This document shows positions 33,238 through 42,110 of a stretch of 64,000 bases of DNA, one piece after another (the first letter of the stretch is position 1; every line of letters starts with the position of its first letter). The stretch is from NCBI RefSeq assembly GCF_013386115.1, contig NZ_JACAOR010000001.1:648639-712638 (forward strand), read 5' to 3'. Made by a program: the position numbers and the translations under genes. The notes under the pieces were generated by a model. That model made no database searches, had not been told where the DNA came from, and saw only the letters and a program-made list of their open reading frames with translations. This DNA comes from Pseudomonas gingeri (GTDB lineage: Bacteria; Pseudomonadota; Gammaproteobacteria; Pseudomonadales; Pseudomonadaceae).

Positions 33238-34770
33238 ATGGTGTCCCCCCTTCCCCCGCCACCCGCGGCAGTACCGTTCGACCGGCGCCTGATCATCGGG
33301 CTGGTGGGCGTACTGATTGCGGCCTTGACCTCGGGTATCAACGATCGGGTCACCGAACTCGCCCTCGCGGATGTGCTGGGCGTGTTCGGCATCGGCCATG
33401 ACGAGGGCACATGGATCAGCGCATTGTATGCAGCCGCGGAGGTCTCGGCGATGCTGATCGCACCCTGGCTGGCAGTGACCTTTTCCCTGCGGCGCTTCGC
33501 CATGGCCATGACCCTGGCCTTCAGCTTCTTCGGTGTGCTGTGCCCGCTGGCGCCCAACCTCGACGTGCTGTTGCTGCTGCGGGTGTTGCAAGGCCTGGCG
33601 GGCGGCGCCCTGCCGCCGCTGCTGATGACCGTGGCCCTGCGATTCCTGCCGTGGCACTACAAGTTGTACGGGCTGTCGGCCTACGCGATGACCGCGACCT
33701 TCGGCCCGAATATCTCCCTGCCCCTGGCCGCCGCCTGGACCGAAAACCTCGACTGGCGCCTGGTGTTCTGGCAGATCGCCCCCTTCGGTCTGCTCGCCAC
33801 CGCCTTTATCGCCTACGGCATTCCGCAGGACCCGCTGCGCCTGGAGCGTTTCAGGCAGGCCGATTGGCGTGGCGCGTTGCTCGGCTGCGGTGGCCTGACG
33901 ATGCTGGTGATCGGCCTGATGCAGGGTGAACGCCTGGACTGGCTGGAGTCGCCACTGATCTGCCTGCTGCTGGGCGGAGCGGCCATCTGCCTGCCGCTGT
34001 TCCTGCTCAATGAGTGGTTCCATCCGCTGCCGCTGTTCAAGGTGCAACTGCTCGAGCGCCGCAACTTCGCCTATGGCATCGCTACCCTGGCACTGTTCGT
34101 GATGGTGTCGATGTCGGGGGTCGCGCTGCCCGCCAACTACCTGGGCCACATCCAGGACTATCGGGCTGCCCAGACCATGCCCCTGGCGCTGCTGATCGCC
34201 CTGCCACAACTGCTGCTGGCGCCGCTGGTGGCAACCGTGATCAACCGCAACTGGGTCGACTCGCGCTACGTGATCGCCTGTGGCCTGGTCCTGATGACAC
34301 TCGCCTGTCTCGGGGGCTCGTACCTGACCAGCGCCTGGGTACGCGAGGATTTCTATGGGCTGCAACTGTTGCAGACCTTCGGCCAGCCGATGATCGTCGT
34401 CCCCCTGCTGATGACCGCCACCGGGGTGATCCAGCCCATGGAAGGTCCCTTCGCCTCGGCCATGGTCAATTCGATTCGCGGCCTGGCCTCGGTGATCGGC
34501 GCGGTACTGCTGGAAAACTTCATCACCGCCCGCCAGCACCGGCACTCCAATGTCCTGGTGGACCAGTGGGCCTCCAGCCAGCAGGCCCTGGCCCCGCTAC
34601 TGGAAGAACAACCGATCGCGGCCATGGCCGGCCGCCTGCGTGAACAAGCCTTCATCTTGAGCTTCAGCGATGCCTTCCTGGCAATCATCGGGCTGATCGC
34701 GATCCTGGCGATTCTCCTGCTGACCCTGCCGACCCGGCCCTTCCCACCTCAACCACCGAAAATGCCATGA
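33238..34770 (+). CDS. DHA2-type MFS efflux transporter (EmrB-like)
   Basis: This is a 510-residue major-facilitator drug exporter of the EmrB group with about 14 transmembrane helices. Helix 1 is RLIIGLVGVLIAALTSGI. The motif C-like region is LQGLAGGALPPLLMTVALRF, and the last helix is IIGLIAILAILLLTLP. It should use proton influx to push a substrate into the channel formed by the next two gene products. The start ATG at 33238 follows CAGGA. Its last bases overlap the start of the HlyD gene (ATGA). Confidence 0.88.
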   Translation: MVSPLPPPPAAVPFDRRLIIGLVGVLIAALTSGINDRVTELALADVLGVFGIGHDEGTWISALYAAAEVSAMLIAPWLAVTFSLRRFAMAMTLAFSFFGVLCPLAPNLDVLLLLRVLQGLAGGALPPLLMTVALRFLPWHYKLYGLSAYAMTATFGPNISLPLAAAWTENLDWRLVFWQIAPFGLLATAFIAYGIPQDPLRLERFRQADWRGALLGCGGLTMLVIGLMQGERLDWLESPLICLLLGGAAICLPLFLLNEWFHPLPLFKVQLLERRNFAYGIATLALFVMVSMSGVALPANYLGHIQDYRAAQTMPLALLIALPQLLLAPLVATVINRNWVDSRYVIACGLVLMTLACLGGSYLTSAWVREDFYGLQLLQTFGQPMIVVPLLMTATGVIQPMEGPFASAMVNSIRGLASVIGAVLLENFITARQHRHSNVLVDQWASSQQALAPLLEEQPIAAMAGRLREQAFILSFSDAFLAIIGLIAILAILLLTLPTRPFPPQPPKMP

Positions 34771-35795
34771 AACCCAGACTCTCTCTCAGCCTGGTCGGGG
34801 GCGCCGTGCTCCTGGCCGTGGTGTATACCGGCTATCACCTGTTCCACAGCGATGGTGCACAAAGCACCGACGACGCCCGTGTCAGCGCCGACTCGGTGCT
34901 GATCGCCCCGCAAATCGCCGGGGTGGTGAGCAAGGTGGCGGTGGCCGACAACCAACCGGTCAAGGCCGGCCAGTTGCTCCTGGAAATCGACGCCCGCGAT
35001 TACCAGGCCGCGCAGGCTGCCGCCATCGCCGCGGTCAACGCCGCCCAGGCCCAGGTGAAGAACCTCGCCGCGGAACTGGAGCGCCAGGCCACGCTGATCA
35101 CCCAGGCCGACGCGACCCTGCGCTCGACGGCGGCGTCCCTGCGCTTTGCCGAGGCCAATGCGCAGCGTTATCGCAACCTCTCCAGTGCTGGCGCGGGAAC
35201 CCGCGAAGAACAGCAAAAGGCCGACGCCGATCTGGCCCGCTGGCAAGCGGCGCGCGACCATGACGCGGCGGCCACGCTGGAACAGCAGAAGAACCGGGAG
35301 GTGCTCAAGGCTCGCCTGGAAATGGCCGAGGCGGCGGTGCAGCAGGCGCATGCGACACTGGTCCAGGCCGATCTGAATGTCTCCTACACCCATGTGGTCG
35401 CTCCCCGCGACGGACTGATCGGCCAGCGCAGCGTCCGGGTCGGGGCCTATGTCGCCCCGGGCAAGGCGGTGATGGCCGTGGTCCCGGTCAGCGATGCCTA
35501 TGTCGTCGCCAACTTCCGCGAGACCCAGTTGGCCCATATGCGCCCCGACCAGGCGGTGGACATCAGTATCGACAGTTTCCCCGACCGCACCTATCGCGGC
35601 CATATCGACAGCCTGGCCCCGGCCACCGGGCTGAGCTTTTCCGCGATTGCCCCGGACAACGCCACCGGCAACTTCACCAAGGTGGTGCAACGGATCCCGG
35701 TGAAAATCGTCTTCGACCACGACCAGTCGGGCCTGGACGACTTGCGCGTGGGCATGTCGGTGATCGCCCGGGTCATCACTGAGGGGAGCCGATAG
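34767..35795 (+). CDS. HlyD/EmrA-family membrane fusion protein
   Basis: This is a 342-residue periplasmic adaptor anchored by one N-terminal helix (LVGGAVLLAVVYTGYHLF). The split lipoyl domain is STDDARVSADSVLIAPQIAG and TYTHVVAPRDGLIG-like. A ~120-residue alpha-helical hairpin (AAQAAAIAAVNAAQAQVKNL onward) lies between its halves, and a beta-barrel domain follows. It couples the MFS pump to the outer-membrane factor. It overlaps the MFS gene by 4 bases and the OMF gene starts 1 base after its stop. Confidence 0.9.
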   Translation: MKPRLSLSLVGGAVLLAVVYTGYHLFHSDGAQSTDDARVSADSVLIAPQIAGVVSKVAVADNQPVKAGQLLLEIDARDYQAAQAAAIAAVNAAQAQVKNLAAELERQATLITQADATLRSTAASLRFAEANAQRYRNLSSAGAGTREEQQKADADLARWQAARDHDAAATLEQQKNREVLKARLEMAEAAVQQAHATLVQADLNVSYTHVVAPRDGLIGQRSVRVGAYVAPGKAVMAVVPVSDAYVVANFRETQLAHMRPDQAVDISIDSFPDRTYRGHIDSLAPATGLSFSAIAPDNATGNFTKVVQRIPVKIVFDHDQSGLDDLRVGMSVIARVITEGSR

Positions 35796-35796
35796 C

Positions 35797-37218
35797 ATGC
35801 GTGGCTATTTTTGCCTGCTGGCCTTCGCCGGGCTCGGCGCCTGCAGTGTCGGCCCGGACTTCACCACGCCCCGTGCCGAACTGCCCGACGCCTGGAGCGT
35901 CGCGCCGCAGGACGTACGCAGCAATGCGGCGGCCCAGGCCATCGACGTGAACTGGTGGCGGCAGTTCGACGACCCGCTGCTGTCAGAGTTGGTCGAACGC
36001 TCTGCGCGCGCCAACTTCGATGTGCGCACCGCCAATGAGCGCCTGCTGCAAAGCCGCGCGGCCCGGCAAGTCGCCGGCGGCGAACAGTTGCCCGGTGTCT
36101 CCGCTTCCGGCAGTTACCAGCGTGAACGCAACAGCGCCACCGGCCTGCTGGATGCGTCGAACAACAATGGTCGCTCGCCCTTCGATCTGTGGACCCTGGG
36201 CCTGGATGCCAGTTGGGAAGTCGATCTGTGGGGCCATGTGCGGCGCGGCCTGGAAAGCGCCGATGCGGCGGTCGACCTCAGCCAGGCCCAGCGCAACGGC
36301 GTGTTGCTCAGCGTCGCCGCCGAGACCGCCGACGACTACCTGCGCCTGCGCGGCACCCAGGCACGCCTGGAGGTCGCCCGGCAGAACCTCGATATCGCCC
36401 GGCAAAGCCGCGACCTGACCCAGACCCGCTACGACAACGGTGTCACCACCCGGCTCGACACCGCCAACGCCGCCGCCCAGGTCGCCGATATCGAAGCCCG
36501 CCTGCCCCTGCTGGAAGCGCAACAGGCCCGGCTGATCAATGCCCTGAGCTACCTGCTCGGCGAACAACCGCGCAGCCTCAGCGCACGACTGTCGCCGGCG
36601 GCAGCGATTCCGCTGCCACCGACCCGGGTACCGGTCGGCCTACCCTCGGAACTGGCGCAACGCCGCCCGGACATCCAGCAGGCCGAAGCCACCCTGCACC
36701 GGGCCACCGCCGCCATCGGCGTGGCAAAGGCCGACTTCTATCCGCGGGTCAGCCTCGGCGGCAGTTTCGGCTTCCAGACCCTGGAAGGTTCGGACATCGG
36801 CAGTTGGGGCTCACGACAGTGGAACTTCGGCCCCAGCCTCTACCTGCCGATCTTCCAGGGCGGTCGCCTGACCGGGACCCTCGAACTGCGTGAACACCAG
36901 CAGCAGGAAGCGGCGCTGAACTACCAGCGCACGGTGCTCGGGGCCTGGCACGAAGTGGACAATGCCCTGACCGACTACAGCGCCGAACAGCGCCATCATG
37001 CCTCGCTGGAGGAAGCCGTGAGGCAGAACCGCATCGCCCTGGACAGCGCCCGGCAACGCTACAAGGAAGGCGCCATCGACTTTATCAATGTGCTCGGGGT
37101 ACAGCGCGCGTTGATCGCCACCCAGAGCGCCCTGGCCGACAGTTCGACCAAGGTGTCGACCGATCTGGTGCAGTTGTACAAGGCTCTCGGTGGTGGCTGG
37201 CCGCAGACGGTGTTGTGA
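35797..37218 (+). CDS. Outer-membrane efflux lipoprotein (NodT/OprM family)
   Basis: This is a 473-residue TolC-like outer-membrane factor. The signal ends in lipobox LGAC with Cys16 as the lipid anchor, followed by SVGPDFTTPRAELPDAW typical of NodT-type OMFs. Two OEP repeats follow, each with the long-helix patterns LRGTQARLEVARQNLDIARQ and RRPDIQQAEATLHRATAAIG. It completes a tripartite efflux system with the two preceding genes. The end of the operon is followed by REP-like and short tandem repeats. Confidence 0.92.
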   Translation: MRGYFCLLAFAGLGACSVGPDFTTPRAELPDAWSVAPQDVRSNAAAQAIDVNWWRQFDDPLLSELVERSARANFDVRTANERLLQSRAARQVAGGEQLPGVSASGSYQRERNSATGLLDASNNNGRSPFDLWTLGLDASWEVDLWGHVRRGLESADAAVDLSQAQRNGVLLSVAAETADDYLRLRGTQARLEVARQNLDIARQSRDLTQTRYDNGVTTRLDTANAAAQVADIEARLPLLEAQQARLINALSYLLGEQPRSLSARLSPAAAIPLPPTRVPVGLPSELAQRRPDIQQAEATLHRATAAIGVAKADFYPRVSLGGSFGFQTLEGSDIGSWGSRQWNFGPSLYLPIFQGGRLTGTLELREHQQQEAALNYQRTVLGAWHEVDNALTDYSAEQRHHASLEEAVRQNRIALDSARQRYKEGAIDFINVLGVQRALIATQSALADSSTKVSTDLVQLYKALGGGWPQTVL

Positions 37219-37325
37219 CAGCAGGTTTTTGTCGGCACGGGTTTGTGTGAAAGAGCGCTTGTATGGGAATGGCCCTGTGTGGGAGCGGGTCACTGTGACG
37301 ATGGATTACTGTGGGATTGGATCAT

Positions 37326-37398
37326 TGTGGGAGCGGGCTTGCCCGCGAAGGCGTCCTCAAGAGCGCTGAAAAGCTTCGCGGGCAAGCCCGCTCCCACA
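37326..37398. repeat. REP pair after the efflux operon
   Basis: TGTGGGAGCGGGCTTGCCCGC and the inverted GCGGGCAAGCCCGCTCCCACA are an almost perfect ~25-bp inverted pair around a 25-base centre. A lone half unit (TGTGGGAGCGGG) also lies at 37278-37289. It could end the efflux transcript. Confidence 0.82.
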
Positions 37399-37474
37399 TA
37401 GAACCTCTTCTACATAGAACCTCTTCTACATAGAACCTCTTCTACATAAAACCTCTTCTACATGAAACCTATCC
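37397..37474. repeat. 16-bp tandem repeat, about 4.8 copies
   Basis: The unit CATAGAACCTCTTCTA is repeated exactly three times (37397-37444). A copy with one change (CATAAAACC...) and a truncated, diverged copy (CATGAAACCTATCC) follow. The array begins inside the last bases of the REP unit, so it probably arose by replication slippage next to it. Confidence 0.85.
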
Positions 37475-37510
37475 AACATGTCCCTCACCTACTCCCACAG
37501 AGGTTGTCTA

Positions 37511-38029
37511 TCAACCCTGCCGGCGCAAGCGCGCCATATTCAGGGTGTCCACCAATCGGCCGTCGCGAATCGCGTAGTCACGCATCACGCCTTCGTCCTC
37601 GAAGCCGAACTTGCGGTACAGGCCCTGGGCCGCTGCGTTATCGGCATACACGCAGAGCTCGACCCGCTGCAGGTTCATCCAGTTGTCCGCCACCTCCAGC
37701 ACCGCTGCCAGCAGTTGCGAACCGACGCCCTTGCCCTGCCAGGCGGTGGCAACGCCCATCGCGACGGTGCCGGCATGGCTACGTCGCACGCGGGCGTATT
37801 GCTCCAGCGAGCAACTGCCGATCACCACGCCCTCATGCAACGCCACCAGCGAAAGCAGGCGTTCGTTGTCCTGACGCTGGATCAGGCGCTGACGCCAGAC
37901 CTCGACGGACTGGAACGGCATCTGCAGCACCTGGCGGCAAACGGCGGGCTCGTTGTAGAGCGCGGTGATGCCTTCGAGATGGGCTTCACGAAAACGCTCG
38001 ATCACGATGGAGGGGGTGTCGGCAGGCAT
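37511..38029 (-). CDS. GNAT-family N-acetyltransferase
   Basis: This is a GNAT acetyltransferase of about 172 residues, similar to E. coli AaaT/YhhY (L-amino acid N-acetyltransferase). It has NEPAVCRQVLQMPFQSVEVW near the N-terminus, the acetyl-CoA loop GVATAWQGKGVGSQLLAAVL and the C-terminal YADNAAAQGLYRKFGFEDEG. I start at the ATG at 38029, but an in-frame ATG at 38044 (5 codons earlier) is equally possible; neither has a clear ribosome-binding site. The gene is alone. The substrate cannot be told from sequence. Confidence 0.82.
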   Translation of the reverse strand: MPADTPSIVIERFREAHLEGITALYNEPAVCRQVLQMPFQSVEVWRQRLIQRQDNERLLSLVALHEGVVIGSCSLEQYARVRRSHAGTVAMGVATAWQGKGVGSQLLAAVLEVADNWMNLQRVELCVYADNAAAQGLYRKFGFEDEGVMRDYAIRDGRLVDTLNMARLRRQG

Positions 38030-38114
38030 CGTTTTTTCATCCATAAAAACAACAAGGCCAGCCAGTGTAGAGGGATTGGCGACAGGCTGGCAAAGCCTGC
38101 ACCCAGGATTGCGG

Positions 38115-38222
38115 GATCGTTCCCATGCTCTGCGTGGGCATGCAGCCTGTGACGCTCTGCGTCACAAGAACGGACGCAGAGCGTCCAGGGAGGCGTTCCC
38201 ACGCTGGAGCGTGGGAACGATC
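38115..38222. repeat. Three-palindrome intergenic repeat at the end of pelG
   Basis: This is the same composite as at 9518-9620: GATCGTTCCC, GTGACGCTCTGCGTCAC, GGACGCAGAGCGTCC and GCGTTCCCACGCTGGAGCGTGGGAACG. Its right end overlaps the last two bases before the pelG stop, so it probably also ends the pel transcript. Confidence 0.8.
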
Positions 38223-39591
38223 AGCGTGACAGCATGAAAGTCTCGTATTCCAGGTCATCCAGCGCGGTCGACAACCGCGCCAGCCCCAGCAGTACGCAAA
38301 CCAGCAGCGAAAAGGTGAAGCCATAGCCGAAGAAACTCGGGCCCAGGTACAGGCTGAGCAGGGTCAACGCCGCGTTGAGCGCCACGAACAACAGGCACAG
38401 TTCCAGTACGATCGCCCGTTTGTCGAGGTAGAAAAACACGTTGAGAATCGCCATGAACACCACCTGGATGCTCACGCCGATCAGGTCGATATAGAACAGC
38501 GGCAGGTAGTAGCTGGACATCCCCAGCCATTCCAGCAGGCGTGGGCCGAAGAGAAACAGCAGGACCACCGTCAGGCCCTGGACCTTGCAGATTTCCAGCA
38601 GGCCCTGGCGGATCGAGAAGGTCATCTCGGCCTTCAGCGAGCCGATATGCTGCAGGGTCTCGCCGTCGCGTACCGCACGGAACAGGCGGTCGTACCATTC
38701 GGCAAAGTCGGTTTCGATCCGGACCAGGAACACCGCCATGCCGGGAATGATCGCCAGGTAGGCGAGGAAGATCGGCAAATCGTAGAGAATCGAGGCACGC
38801 ATCGGCCCGATCACCTGGCTCGACGTTTCCGGGTTGAACCAGAAGATGAACTTGTCGATCCAGATCCCCAGGTTGTAGCAGAGCCCGGTCAGCAGCAGGC
38901 TGACAAACACCTGGCGCCGGTCGAGGAAGTCGAAGGCCACCAGTTTCTCGGCCCGGTATTCGCGCAGGATATCGTAGAGAAACAGGAACAGCAGCGTGCT
39001 GTGGCCCAGCAACAGCGCCAGCAGCAGCCCTTCCATGCCCATGTAGCGCAGGAAGAACGCACTGCCGACCATCAGCGCATAGCCCACCAGCATCACCAGC
39101 AGGATGCGGTTATAGGCCTTCATCCCGGAAAGGAAGATGATCACCAGCCAGAGGTTGCACAGCACGACGAAATTGGCCAGGGTCAACAGCCGGTAGACCA
39201 GCGGCTGGTCGAACAGCGTGGTCAACAGGATGATGCCCAGCAGCCCGGAACCCAGGGTCACCAGCAACAGCACCCCCACCAGGTTCGGCAGGATCTGCTC
39301 GTACCTGCGTTCGAACAGGCGGTCGGAGACGAAGCGGGTGAAGAACAGCTGCAAACCGCCGGTGAGGATCAGCGACGTTGCCATCAGATAGGTCACGGTG
39401 ATCAGGAACTGACGGATCAGCACTTCCGGGACCACCAGGCCGAGGCTGATGATCCCCACCAGCATCACGCTCAGAATCGACAGGACCCAGGGCCCGGAGC
39501 TGATCAGGCCCGCATAGACATAGGCGTGCAGCGTCGCCGTGTAGGAGTCGCGCGAGAGAATCTTGCGCAGTTCGAAACCGATGCCGGCCAT
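38221..39591 (-). CDS. pelG: Pel exopolysaccharide membrane transporter PelG
   Basis: This is a 456-residue polytopic inner-membrane protein of the Wzx-like (MOP) superfamily. It has about 12 hydrophobic helices and begins MAGIGFELRKILSRDSYTATL, a PelG hallmark. With PelD, PelE and PelF it forms the inner-membrane Pel synthase complex that moves the polymer to the periplasm. It abuts pelF and is the last gene of pelX-pelABCDEFG. Confidence 0.95.
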   Translation of the reverse strand: MAGIGFELRKILSRDSYTATLHAYVYAGLISSGPWVLSILSVMLVGIISLGLVVPEVLIRQFLITVTYLMATSLILTGGLQLFFTRFVSDRLFERRYEQILPNLVGVLLLVTLGSGLLGIILLTTLFDQPLVYRLLTLANFVVLCNLWLVIIFLSGMKAYNRILLVMLVGYALMVGSAFFLRYMGMEGLLLALLLGHSTLLFLFLYDILREYRAEKLVAFDFLDRRQVFVSLLLTGLCYNLGIWIDKFIFWFNPETSSQVIGPMRASILYDLPIFLAYLAIIPGMAVFLVRIETDFAEWYDRLFRAVRDGETLQHIGSLKAEMTFSIRQGLLEICKVQGLTVVLLFLFGPRLLEWLGMSSYYLPLFYIDLIGVSIQVVFMAILNVFFYLDKRAIVLELCLLFVALNAALTLLSLYLGPSFFGYGFTFSLLVCVLLGLARLSTALDDLEYETFMLSR

Positions 39592-41124
39592 TTATCCGAT
39601 CTCCCTTTGTGCAGTGCCCATGGCCGTCTGATAAAGCGTGCGATAACGGTCGATCATCAAGGTCTCGCTGTAGTAACGATGAACCCGCAACAGGCCCGCC
39701 GCCTGGGCGGACTTCCAGCGTTCGGGGCTGCGCAGCAGGTCGATGATCGCCTGGGATGTGGCCTGCGGATCGGCGATGGCCACCACCTCCCCGGCCAGGC
39801 CGAGATCGCGGTCGGCCGCTTCGCCGCCCTCGATCAGCTCGCGGCAGGAACCGACGTCGCTGCTGACCACCGGGGTACCGGCGGCCCAGGCTTCGAGGAT
39901 CACCAGGGGCTGTGCCTCGCTGATGGAGGTCAACACCATCAGGCCCAGTTGCGGCAGGATCTCCTGGATCTTCTGGAAACCGAGGAACAGCACCTTTTTC
40001 TCCAGCCCCAGGCTCGCCACCAGGCTGCGACATTCGGCGACGTACTCGGGGTCTTCCTCTTCCGGCCCGACGATCCAGCCCTCGACCTGGGGCATGACGC
40101 TGACCACTCCGCGCATGGCCCGCAGGAAAGTCTTCACGTCCTTGATCGGCACCACACGACCGATCAGGCCGACCACCGGCGCGATCCCCTCGGCCCGCGC
40201 ATTGAGGGCCTGGGTCCAGAGTTCCAGGTTGATCCCGTTGGGAATCACCTGGGTTCGCTCGACCGGCGCACCATCCTTGATCTGCCGTTGGCGGTTGCCG
40301 TCGTACAGGGCAATGATCTGGTCGGCACTCTCGTACACCAGATGGCCGATGCGCTCGAAGAAACGTACCCAGAGCATGCGGATATAGCCGGAGCCGGCGT
40401 CCATGCTGTCGTTGAGCGCCTGGTTGCTGCTCTCGGCGATCCAGCTGGCCTGGGCCAGGTCGATCTTGCGCTCCTTGGTGTAGATACCATGCTCGCTGAG
40501 CAGGAACTGGCAGCCCCACAACTGCTTGAGGATGCAGCCCACCAACCCGGCATAGCCGGTGGAAATCGAATGCAGCACCCGTGCCCGCGGCATCCGCCGG
40601 GCGGCGTCGGCCAGCATCAGCAGCGGCGACTGCATGGTTCGCAGGGTCCAGAAGTAGTTGACGAAGGACGGATCGGCGCAATGCTGCTCGTAGCCTTCGG
40701 TCAGCGCCTCCCAACTGGGGCGACTGTAGAGCACGTCGTCCAGGGTGATCCTGCCTTGGGCCAGGGCATCGAGCACGCCAAAGCCCAGCTCGGCCGCGGG
40801 CTTCTCCGGATTGTGCAGGTAGCGGTAGAGGTTGCTCAGCTCCTCGAGGGAAGCGGTGTGAGCGATACGCTTGTGCTTGGGGTTGCGCCAGGCTTCCTCC
40901 AGGTACACCTCTTCGATATGCACCACGTTGGGCGGAATCTCGTAGCGGCGCTGGCCGTAGGCCTCGCGCTGGCCGCCGATGAACAGTACGGAAAAGGTCA
41001 GTTGCGGCAGCCCGAGGATCATCTGGTGGATCCAGCCGGACACACCGCCGCGCACATAGGGCCAGGTGCCTTCGAGCAACAGGCAGACATCGGCCATGGG
41101 GATCGGCTCAACGGGCTTTTTCAT
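39592..41124 (-). CDS. pelF: Pel glycosyltransferase PelF
   Basis: This is a 510-residue cytosolic GT4-family glycosyltransferase that polymerises Pel. It has ADVCLLLEGTWPYVRGGVSGWIHQM at the start (glycogen-synthase-like acceptor domain). The donor site includes GLIGRVVPIKDVKTFLRAM, and the pyrophosphate loop region is EAQPLVILEAWAAGTPVVSS with the conserved EX7E glutamates. The length matches P. aeruginosa PelF (507). It overlaps pelE by 4 bases. Confidence 0.95.
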   Translation of the reverse strand: MKKPVEPIPMADVCLLLEGTWPYVRGGVSGWIHQMILGLPQLTFSVLFIGGQREAYGQRRYEIPPNVVHIEEVYLEEAWRNPKHKRIAHTASLEELSNLYRYLHNPEKPAAELGFGVLDALAQGRITLDDVLYSRPSWEALTEGYEQHCADPSFVNYFWTLRTMQSPLLMLADAARRMPRARVLHSISTGYAGLVGCILKQLWGCQFLLSEHGIYTKERKIDLAQASWIAESSNQALNDSMDAGSGYIRMLWVRFFERIGHLVYESADQIIALYDGNRQRQIKDGAPVERTQVIPNGINLELWTQALNARAEGIAPVVGLIGRVVPIKDVKTFLRAMRGVVSVMPQVEGWIVGPEEEDPEYVAECRSLVASLGLEKKVLFLGFQKIQEILPQLGLMVLTSISEAQPLVILEAWAAGTPVVSSDVGSCRELIEGGEAADRDLGLAGEVVAIADPQATSQAIIDLLRSPERWKSAQAAGLLRVHRYYSETLMIDRYRTLYQTAMGTAQREIG

Positions 41125-42110
41125 GTCCAGGTCCTTACCAGCCCGGCAAAGGGCGGACGTTGTTGCATCTCCAGCGGCAGGCTTTTCAGCAGTCCGGGAA
41201 TCTCGGCATAGCGCCCGGTCTCAAAGGCGATTTCGGCACGGAACGGGACGACCTTGGCCGGGTCCATCCCCGCTTCCTGGGCCTGGTGCATATGCAGCCG
41301 CGCCTTGCCGATATCGCCGCGCTCCAGGGCGATACGCCCCGCCAGCAACAGCAGCTCGCCACCCTCGCCCGCTTTCAGCGCCAGTTCGGCATGCTCCCCC
41401 GCCTGGCCGAGCACGTGCTGCTGGACACTGCCCTGGGCCAGGCCCAGGTAGGCCAGTTCCCAGTACCAGCGGGCCAAGGTGCCGTGCAAGGCACCGGCCT
41501 TCTGCGCCGAGGCGCCGGCCAACTGCTCCAGGGAGGACTGGATCCGCTGGTTGATATCGCTTTCCTGCTTGTCCAGCATCGAGTAAGCCAACAGGCGCAC
41601 GTCATCGCTCGGATCGCCCAGGGCCAGCTTGAGAATCGGCACCGCCTCCTTGCCCGGCATGCGCCGGGTGGCGAGCAATGCCGCCAGGCGCTGGTCCGGA
41701 TCAGGGGCATGACGCAGCACATCCTGCAGGCCGCTGTCGCCAAAGGTCGGCGAGTGCAACTGGGTCTGCGCACGGAACGGCAGGTCGGGAATCCCCACTG
41801 CCTGCCACATCTGCGTTTCGCGCTTGCGCGGCAGGTACAGCGCCGGAAAGATCGCCGCGATCACCCCGACAGCGCCGATCAACGGCACAAAGAACGCCAG
41901 GCTGAAAATGAACAGCGGGCTCCACGGCAACGGCCTGCGATAGCGCGCCGGCAACAACAGCCACACCGCCGCCGTCAGCAGGCCGCAGGCGATGCCGTGG
42001 GTCATTGCGTACAGGAGCGCGATCTGCAGGTCGGGCAGCTGTGCCGTCAGACTGGCCCAGCTCCCCGCCTCGAAAAACAGCGCCCCGCTAAACAGCCACT
42101 TGCTGAACAT
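41121..42110 (-). CDS. pelE: Pel biosynthesis protein PelE
   Basis: This is a 329-residue inner-membrane protein. Two N-terminal transmembrane helices (AVWLLLPAR region and LFIFSLAFFVPLIGAVGVIAAI) are followed by a soluble TPR-like region (AGEHAELALKAGEGGELLLLA). It is part of the PelDEFG complex. Its start overlaps the 3' end of pelD by 23 bases, indicating coupled translation. Confidence 0.92.
   Translation of the reverse strand: MFSKWLFSGALFFEAGSWASLTAQLPDLQIALLYAMTHGIACGLLTAAVWLLLPARYRRPLPWSPLFIFSLAFFVPLIGAVGVIAAIFPALYLPRKRETQMWQAVGIPDLPFRAQTQLHSPTFGDSGLQDVLRHAPDPDQRLAALLATRRMPGKEAVPILKLALGDPSDDVRLLAYSMLDKQESDINQRIQSSLEQLAGASAQKAGALHGTLARWYWELAYLGLAQGSVQQHVLGQAGEHAELALKAGEGGELLLLAGRIALERGDIGKARLHMHQAQEAGMDPAKVVPFRAEIAFETGRYAEIPGLLKSLPLEMQQRPPFAGLVRTWT

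Noticed and set aside
37397..37474. Tandem repeat as a CRISPR array
   Set aside because: The units are contiguous without spacers and no cas genes are present.
38647..41211. 854-codon open frame on the + strand, and a similar 895-codon one at 44857-47544
   Set aside because: They are antisense to pelG/pelF and pelB. They are Gln/His-rich translations of the complement without domains or ribosome-binding sites.
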